From: DAOTZS01 sp034434335
Lineage (GTDB): Bacteria > Chloroflexota > Anaerolineae > CG2-30-64-16
NCBI GenBank assembly: GCA_034434335.1
Contig: DAOTZS010000253.1
Span: 1-20,121 of the forward strand
Direction of reading: 5' to 3'
Length of the DNA: 20,121 bases
In this document: piece by piece, positions 15,482 to 20,121 of the stretch
Position numbering within the stretch: the stretch's first letter is position 1
Layout of the letters: the number at the start of each line of letters is the position of its first letter
Notes under the pieces: model-generated
The model's input: only the letters and a program-made list of their open reading frames with translations
What the model was told of the DNA's origin: nothing
Database searches by the model: none
Made by a program: the position numbers and the translations under genes

Positions 15482-16546
15482 ATGACGAAGCAAACCCGTT
15501 GGCTGTTTCTGTTCACCGTAATCGTGGCCCTTGTGGCGGTGCTATCCAGGGCCAGCGATGCCATTGGCCACTGGCCAGATCCTAACGCCCGGGCCACTTT
15601 GACCCCAGGCGATAGCACTGACTCCACCGCCACCCCTGTGCGCCTGGCCCTGGAGTGGTTGCACACACAGCAGTTGCCCGATGGCAGCTTTGGGGTCTCC
15701 GGCCGCGGGAGTGCCGGCCTGACCGCCGACGTGGTCTACGTGCTCGCCCTGGCCGGTGAGGACCCGGGCGGTCCGGCGTGGACGGTGGGCGGCCACAGCG
15801 CGCTGGATGCCCTGGCTGCCCTGGCCCCGTCCTATGCAGCTCGCGACGCTGGCCAGGCCGGCAAGGTGGCGCGGGCCGTAGCCCTGGCCGGCGGCGATCC
15901 ATATCACTTTGCTGGCCTGGACCTGGTCAGCGTTATCCAGGCCGCCTACGACTCATCCACAGGACGCTATCACCCGACCTTGCTATTCCGCCACACCATG
16001 GCCGTGGAGGGGCTTCTGCGGGCCGGCGTGGCGGTGCCACCTGAGGCCCTGGCTGCTCTCTTTCAGGCCCAGCTCCCCGACGGCGGATGGTTCTGGGCGT
16101 TCGATAGCCAGGCCGGCGAGAGCGATGTAGACACCACCGGCCGTGTGCTCCAGGTGCTGGCTGAACATGCCGGCGTGCGCTGCGCGGCCGCTTATGCCCG
16201 CGCCGCAGCCTATCTGGCTGCCGGTCAACTGGATAGTGGCGGCTGGGGGGTCTACGCCGGAAAAGCCCCGGCCAATGCCAACTCCACCGCCCTGGCGGTG
16301 ACTGGCCTGCGCGCAACAGGTTACGACCCAGAGTCCAGTACTTTCCAGAAGGGTGGCCGGGGTGCCCTGGAGACCTTGTTAACCTTCCAGGAGCCCAGCG
16401 GAGCCTTTGTTTACGTGCGCCAACCCGGCCTGGAGGAGAGCCGGCTGGTCGCTACGGTGGATGCCCTGGTTGCTCTCATGCAACGGCAGCGCGACATGCC
16501 AGCCTGCCGGCCGGGCTACCTGCCGCTTCTGCAGGCCAGGGACTGA
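15482..16546 (+). CDS. Secreted alpha/alpha-barrel protein (prenyltransferase/squalene-oxidase repeats), intrinsic-factor alpha-domain-like
   Basis: 354 residues. The N-terminal signal (WLFLFTVIVALVAVLSRA) may be cleaved near ASDA. The rest consists of helical-hairpin repeats with turn motifs QLPDGSFG, QLPDGGWFW, LDSGGWGVY and EPSGAFVY, the QW-like pattern of terpenoid-cyclase toroids. A DVDTT segment stands where class II cyclases have DxDD; the last aspartate is replaced, as in many non-enzymatic surface members. Animal intrinsic factor and transcobalamin use this barrel as their cobalamin-binding alpha domain. The riboswitch upstream and the DUF4430 proteins downstream support a corber- or corrinoid-capture role, which is inference. 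No strong Shine-Dalgarno is seen; a GTG two codons earlier (15476) is the alternative start. It has no membrane anchor beyond the signal. Confidence 0.8.
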   Translation: MTKQTRWLFLFTVIVALVAVLSRASDAIGHWPDPNARATLTPGDSTDSTATPVRLALEWLHTQQLPDGSFGVSGRGSAGLTADVVYVLALAGEDPGGPAWTVGGHSALDALAALAPSYAARDAGQAGKVARAVALAGGDPYHFAGLDLVSVIQAAYDSSTGRYHPTLLFRHTMAVEGLLRAGVAVPPEALAALFQAQLPDGGWFWAFDSQAGESDVDTTGRVLQVLAEHAGVRCAAAYARAAAYLAAGQLDSGGWGVYAGKAPANANSTALAVTGLRATGYDPESSTFQKGGRGALETLLTFQEPSGAFVYVRQPGLEESRLVATVDALVALMQRQRDMPACRPGYLPLLQARD

Positions 16547-16586
16547 AAGTGGGCTCTGGAGACCCAAACTTGCGATGTAAAGCGGT

Positions 16587-16602
16587 GTACGCATTAGCGT
16601 AC
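16587..16602. repeat. Short perfect inverted repeat before the PEP-CTERM gene
   Basis: GTACGC (16587-16592), four bases, then GCGTAC (16597-16602), about 15 bases before the ribosome site AAGGAGG (16618-16624). It may be a small mRNA hairpin or an operator; it has no T tract. Confidence 0.45.
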
Positions 16603-16633
16603 TAGTCTATCCTAGGTAAGGAGGTTCTTCGTC

Positions 16634-17221
16634 ATGTCTCGTCGTCTTTGGATAGTAGCAGCAGTGGTGTTGGCCCTGGTGGGCCTGTTAGCCGGCGGAG
16701 CGCTGGCAGCCGACCTCTCCCCCGCGGGAAGCCAGTCCAAACAGGTGGGGTTGGTGATCGCCTTTCCCGATGGCACGCGCTATCTGGAGGTCGTTTCTGT
16801 GCCAGACAACGCCACCACCTTTGACGTGCTGCGGGCAGCCAAAATCACCCTGGTCAGCCAGGACACCGCCTGGGGACCGGCGATTTGCAGCATCAACGGG
16901 TTGGGTTGTCCGGCCAGCGATTGCTTCTGCGACCCGGCGCACTTCTGGGCCTACTACCACCTGGACCCGGCCACCAATACCTGGGTAGTCGCCCAGACAG
17001 GGGTGGGGGGCTATGTGCCTGCTGACGGCGCGGTGGAAGGGCTGGCCTGGAGCGGCTTTGATGCCAGCTACAACCCCACCGTGCAACCACCCGTCTATAC
17101 TTTCCAGCAGATCGTGAGCGAGACCGCGCCGGTGCCGATCCCCGAACCGGCTACCCTGGCGCTGCTCGGCGCAGGGCTGGCCGGGCTGGCCGGTTTCGTA
17201 CACCGCCGGCGCAGCCGGTAA
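16634..17221 (+). CDS. DUF4430 protein with PEP-CTERM sorting signal (intrinsic-factor beta-domain-like)
   Basis: 195 residues; AAGGAGG nine bases before the ATG sets the start. The signal peptide is at 1-26 (ending GGALAAD). The DUF4430 domain (about 36-150) has the opening VGLVIAFPDGT, a FDVLRAAKI helix, the four-cysteine segment CSINGLGC...DCFC, FWAYYHLD, and the GGYVPADGAVEGLAW ending. DUF4430 is the C-terminal beta domain of intrinsic factor and transcobalamin. The last 26 residues are a textbook PEP-CTERM signal: PEPATLALLGAG, a hydrophobic helix, then HRRRSR. It is thus an expected substrate of an exosortase such as that at 1166-2020. It is probably displayed outside the cell, where it would close over a ligand held by the preceding barrel protein; that partnership is inferred. 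Confidence 0.88.
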   Translation: MSRRLWIVAAVVLALVGLLAGGALAADLSPAGSQSKQVGLVIAFPDGTRYLEVVSVPDNATTFDVLRAAKITLVSQDTAWGPAICSINGLGCPASDCFCDPAHFWAYYHLDPATNTWVVAQTGVGGYVPADGAVEGLAWSGFDASYNPTVQPPVYTFQQIVSETAPVPIPEPATLALLGAGLAGLAGFVHRRRSR

Positions 17222-17286
17222 GACAACTTCCGAGCGGCCGGCTATACTGAGTGGCCGGCCGCTCCATCGCGCAAGGGGTGAAACCG

Positions 17287-18630
17287 ATGGGACATCGTGC
17301 GGCTCTGTGGCTGTCGTTGCTGGCCCTCATGCTGGCCTTGACCGGGAATTCTGCTGCGCAGCAGGGGCCCAATCGGGCCGGCCTGGTGGTGCGTTTCCCC
17401 GACGGCAGCGTATGGCAGGGCTGTATTCAGTTCAGCGAGCCGACCATAACCGGAGAGGAACTCTTGCGTCGCTCCGGGCTGGACATTATTGCCGATTACA
17501 GCAGCGGCATGGGTGGTGCTGTGTGCAGCATTGCCGGGGCAGGATGTGCCTTCCCCCGGGAGGACTGTTTTTGTCGCTGCCAGGGTGTGCAGTGCGAGTA
17601 TTGGGCCTACTATCATTGGGTTGGTGGGGCCTGGCAATACTCGCAGGTGGGGGCCAGCAGCTACCAGGTCTCCAACGGCGCGCTGGAGGGATGGTCGTGG
17701 GGGCCCGGGAACTTCAGCGCGGGCACAGAACCGCCACAGGTTTCCTTTGCTGATGTTTGTCCGGCTCCTACGGCTACTCCAACGGCCACACCCACGCCCA
17801 GCCCAGCGGCTACAGCTATACCTTTGCCGCCAGGGCCGCCGACCATCTTCTTTGAGGCGAGCGCCTATGCTGTAGCGCCGGGCTCGTGTGCTGTTCTCAA
17901 GTGGGTGACGTGGGACGCCGACCAGGTGACCCTGAATGGCGCAAACGTCCTGGCCCAGGATCGGCAGGAGGTGTGCCCGGCAACAACGCAACGCTATGTG
18001 CTTCAGGCGGCCAATGCCCGCGGCCAGACAGTGCGCGAGGTAGTGATCAATGTGATCGCGCCGACCGCGGCTCCCGCACCGACTGCGGGGCTGCCAACCC
18101 CCGTGCCGTCATCCAACGCGGCATGGCAAGAAGTGCCGGCTTCCCCGACCTCAACGCCCACAGTAGCCTGGCAGATAGTTCCCCTGACACCGGAGGCCAG
18201 TCCTACGCCAGCAAGTGCAGAGGGCATTTCCCTGCTGCCCGTCGCGCAAGCGCAGGAGCCTGGCTCCACGCAGCCGCGCGCAACCCCCGAGCCGACGCGA
18301 GCCATAGCCCCGGCTGCCGGCTGGCCCAGGGCGCTGCCTACGGCTGTGCCCACGCCGGCTTCCGGGCGCCAGTCGCCCCTATCTCTGGCTGTTAACACCC
18401 TTGGCTCGGCCGGCCGGCCAAGCCCCACTCCACTGTTGGTGGCCAGCCTGGCCCCAACCGCCCAGCCGGCCAGGTCCATGGCCGGCCAGGCCCAGATAGC
18501 AACCCTTGATCGGCATTTTGACACCGCGCTGTTGCCCGGCTATGCATTTTACCTGCTCAGCGCAGGGGCTTTGTCGGGTGCAGGGCTGGTGGTGGTGCGC
18601 CGGCGAGCCGGGGTTTCGCGCAGCCGGTGA
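17287..18630 (+). CDS. Second DUF4430 protein with Ig-like domain, Pro/Thr-rich stalk and C-terminal membrane anchor
   Basis: 447 residues from the ATG with AAGGGG upstream; a GTG at 17251 extends the frame but is less likely. After the signal (ending NSAAQQ) comes a DUF4430 domain (about 31-155) related to its neighbour: GLVVRFPDGS, CSIAGAGC...DCFC, then YWAYYHW and GALEGWSWGPG. A Thr/Pro linker leads to an Ig-like domain (about 180-260) with two cysteines (GSCAVLKW and EVCPATTQRYVL), a module frequent in Chloroflexota surface proteins. Then a low-complexity stalk of about 150 residues rich in Pro, Thr, Ala and Ser ends in a hydrophobic helix and RRRAGVSRSR. The tail lacks PEP, having LPGYA instead, so it may be a simple membrane anchor. 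It is likely the membrane-proximal receptor of the system (inference). Confidence 0.85.
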   Translation: MGHRAALWLSLLALMLALTGNSAAQQGPNRAGLVVRFPDGSVWQGCIQFSEPTITGEELLRRSGLDIIADYSSGMGGAVCSIAGAGCAFPREDCFCRCQGVQCEYWAYYHWVGGAWQYSQVGASSYQVSNGALEGWSWGPGNFSAGTEPPQVSFADVCPAPTATPTATPTPSPAATAIPLPPGPPTIFFEASAYAVAPGSCAVLKWVTWDADQVTLNGANVLAQDRQEVCPATTQRYVLQAANARGQTVREVVINVIAPTAAPAPTAGLPTPVPSSNAAWQEVPASPTSTPTVAWQIVPLTPEASPTPASAEGISLLPVAQAQEPGSTQPRATPEPTRAIAPAAGWPRALPTAVPTPASGRQSPLSLAVNTLGSAGRPSPTPLLVASLAPTAQPARSMAGQAQIATLDRHFDTALLPGYAFYLLSAGALSGAGLVVVRRRAGVSRSR

Positions 18631-18636
18631 GATGCC

Positions 18637-19686
18637 ATGTCTTCTGAGGAAACCTTCCATCCGGTAGCGTGGAGTGCCTGGCTGGTAGCCGCGGCACTAC
18701 CGGCCCTGACGACCCGCAACCCGCTCTATCTGAGCCTCACCCTGCTGGCGGCGACGGTCAACTATCTTGCCCTTGGCCGACGCAGTCCTCTGGCTCAGAG
18801 CTGGGGGGCTTTCGTGCGCCTGGGCGCCTATCTCTGGCTGCTCACCATCCCCTTTACCGCCCTGACCGCGCACTATGGCGAGATCGTCCTCCTGCGGCTG
18901 CCGGCTCACTGGCCCGTGATCGGCGGCCCGGTCACCGCCGAGGCTTTGATCTATGGCACAAGCAGCGGCCTGGCCCTGCTGACCCTGTTGCTGGTGTTTG
19001 CGGTGTTCAATGTGGCTGTGGACCAGGCGCGCTTGCTGCGCATGGTGCCCGCCTTTATGTATCAGGCCGGCGTGGTTACAGCGATCGCTGTCGCTTTCGT
19101 GCCGCAGATGGTCGCCGCCTGGCAAGAGATCCGCCAGGTGCAGCAGATGCGCGGGCATCGGGTGCGGGGCCTGCGGGATTTGTTGCCGTTGATCATGCCA
19201 TTGCTGATCACCGCGCTGGAGCGGGCGATGCAGTTGGCCGAGTCAATGGAGGCACGCGGTTTCGGCGGCCAGTTCACAGCCGGAGGCGCTGGACGAGGTA
19301 TCGGTGGGCAGGTGGCGGTGCTGTTTGGGTTAGCGGGCCTGGGCGTAGGGTTCGCCGGGCTGGGGTTCTGGCCGGAAAGGCGACTTGTGGCCGCTTTGCT
19401 GGTGGCCGGTGGTGTGGCGGCTCTGGCAGGGGCATTTTGGGAGCAGGGGCGACATGTGCGGCGCAGCCATTATCGTCGCTGGCATTGGCATCGAGCCGAC
19501 CGCGTCGTGCTCCTGGTCAGCCTGGTGGGGGCGGCCATCTGGGCCCTGGCCTGGTTGGTGCGGGATGAATGGCTCTTCTTCTACCCTTACCCGCCCTATG
19601 CCCCCTGGCCGACCTTCCAGCCTTTGCTGGGGCTGGTGATCATGGCTCTGGCGACGCCGGGGCTGTTGTTGCCGCCACGGCGGTAG
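18637..19686 (+). CDS. ecfT: Energy-coupling factor transporter transmembrane component T (EcfT/CbiQ family)
   Basis: A 349-residue multipass membrane protein starting six bases after the previous stop. The two coupling-helix signatures that bind the ATPases are present: QMRGHR (about 170-174) and EARGFG (205-210), the second being the canonical ARG motif. EcfT joins two ABC ATPases and a substrate-binding S component to import vitamins or metals. At 349 residues it is longer than the usual 230-270: a C-terminal extension holds an Arg/His-rich loop (RHVRRSHYRRWHWHRADR, about 272-289) and two more hydrophobic helices. Position at the end of a cobalamin-riboswitch operon argues for cobalamin or a precursor as substrate, or for cobalt. 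No S component is encoded in the window. Confidence 0.9.
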   Translation: MSSEETFHPVAWSAWLVAAALPALTTRNPLYLSLTLLAATVNYLALGRRSPLAQSWGAFVRLGAYLWLLTIPFTALTAHYGEIVLLRLPAHWPVIGGPVTAEALIYGTSSGLALLTLLLVFAVFNVAVDQARLLRMVPAFMYQAGVVTAIAVAFVPQMVAAWQEIRQVQQMRGHRVRGLRDLLPLIMPLLITALERAMQLAESMEARGFGGQFTAGGAGRGIGGQVAVLFGLAGLGVGFAGLGFWPERRLVAALLVAGGVAALAGAFWEQGRHVRRSHYRRWHWHRADRVVLLVSLVGAAIWALAWLVRDEWLFFYPYPPYAPWPTFQPLLGLVIMALATPGLLLPPRR

Positions 19687-19713
19687 GGGCAACCCTTGTG
19701 GTGGCTTCATACG

Positions 19714-20034
19714 CATCAAGTTAGCGAGGCCAGCTAGCTGCTCTCTCCTGGGGGAGGCGAAGGCCCTCCCCTGCCAGCCCAGTACGGGCACAGCGTCGTT
19801 GTGCCCGTACTGGGCGCAGCGGGGGAGGGCCAGGGTGGGGGCCAGCCTGCCGGCTCTGTAGAGGCGCCGCGGGCCCCCACCCGGCCTGCGGCCACCCTCC
19901 CCCGCCAGCCCCCAGAGGGGGCGCAGCAGGGGAGGGTGCTCCCACCTGACCTACGCCACCCTCTTTAGTCCTCCCAGCCCTCGCAAGCAGAGGCTGGTAG
20001 GACGGCGGACGGGAGCTATGCACGTTAATTGATG
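19714..20034. repeat. Palindrome-rich intergenic block between ecfT and the next gene
   Basis: The 400 bases after ecfT hold no gene but at least three nested hairpins. One is a perfect 15-bp stem (19777-19791 with 19801-19815) inside outer arms GGCCCTCCC/GGGAGGGCC (19762-19770 with 19823-19831). One is an 11-bp stem (19833-19843 with 19872-19882), and one a 10-bp stem (19893-19902 with 19929-19938). Imperfect inverted repeats (CATCAAGTTAGCG at 19714-19726, CGTTAATTGATG at 20023-20034) bound the block. GGCAACCCT occurs outside both ends (19688-19696 and 20042-20050). It may be a non-autonomous mobile element or a structured spacer. Confidence 0.55.
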
Positions 20035-20086
20035 TCAATGAGGCAACCCTGGTGGTTGCCCAGGGTCGCCCTGACCATGGACCGGG

Positions 20087-20121
20087 ATGCTGCCTATGAT
20101 CGAGCATTCTCACGTTACCTA
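20087..20121 (+). CDS. Probable start of an ECF/ABC transporter ATP-binding protein (cut by window edge)
   Basis: Only about nine to eleven codons are visible. From the ATG at 20096 they read MIEHSHVT and then the first two bases of a tyrosine-type codon. This resembles the opening strand of EcfA/CbiO ATPases (MIExxxVTYxY). An in-frame ATG at 20087 is the other possible start. An ATPase is expected here because ecfT precedes it on the same strand. The identity rests on very few residues. Confidence 0.35.
   Translation, partial: MLPMIEHSHVT

Noticed and set aside
15218..15493. Short frames in the palindromic block
   Set aside because: They translate low-complexity C/G runs into Pro-, Arg- and Gly-rich sequence; the block is a structured repeat, not coding.
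15482..16546. Squalene-hopene or other terpene cyclase
   Set aside because: The protein is secreted, only about half the length of such cyclases, and has DVDT in place of DxDD; a binding barrel fits the riboswitch context better.

Overview
The window looks like chromosomal DNA of a GC-rich Chloroflexota bacterium, possibly Anaerolineae-like. The lineage is inferred from style, not from a marker gene. The signs are lipoproteins with Pro/Thr-rich linkers, a Cys-containing Ig-like domain typical of the phylum, a SpoVS homologue beside a RicT homologue, and GC-rich palindromic intergenic elements. No rRNA, tRNA, CRISPR array or intact transposase gene was seen.

Left part (1-7500). The window opens inside a PLP-dependent cysteine-synthase-family gene, followed by a DUF1841 gene. 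A two-gene exosortase/EpsI unit comes next, driven by a strong promoter that leaves almost no leader. A surface M1-type metallopeptidase lipoprotein lies on the minus strand, divergent from spoVS, which has its own promoter and a strong Shine-Dalgarno. Then, on the minus strand, come ricT (PSP1), holB (clamp-loader delta prime) and a MaoC hydratase. holB and ricT are neighbours in many Gram-positives; here a 155-bp gap with a perfect 19-bp palindrome separates them.

Middle part (7500-14800). A complete type IIA Ca2+-type P-ATPase is on the minus strand. A divergent secreted lipoprotein follows, with two C-terminal beta repeats. A minus-strand operon then encodes a family 2 glycosyltransferase, an AglD/LPG-synthase-like membrane protein and an HD phosphohydrolase.

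Right part (14850-20121) is the most interesting. A promoter drives a cobalamin riboswitch that ends in an intrinsic terminator. Downstream are a secreted alpha/alpha-barrel protein (prenyltransferase/squalene-oxidase repeats), two secreted DUF4430 proteins, an EcfT/CbiQ transporter subunit, and at the window edge what looks like the first codons of an ABC ATPase. An alpha/alpha barrel plus a DUF4430 beta domain is the architecture of animal intrinsic factor and transcobalamin, so this reads as a split, riboswitch-controlled B12-capture and ECF uptake system. The first DUF4430 protein ends in a textbook PEP-CTERM signal, the substrate type of the exosortase encoded about 15 kb upstream. The second ends in a different anchor-like tail. 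About 300 bp of palindrome-rich DNA bounded by short inverted repeats lies before the operon's first gene, and a similar block lies before the putative ATPase gene.
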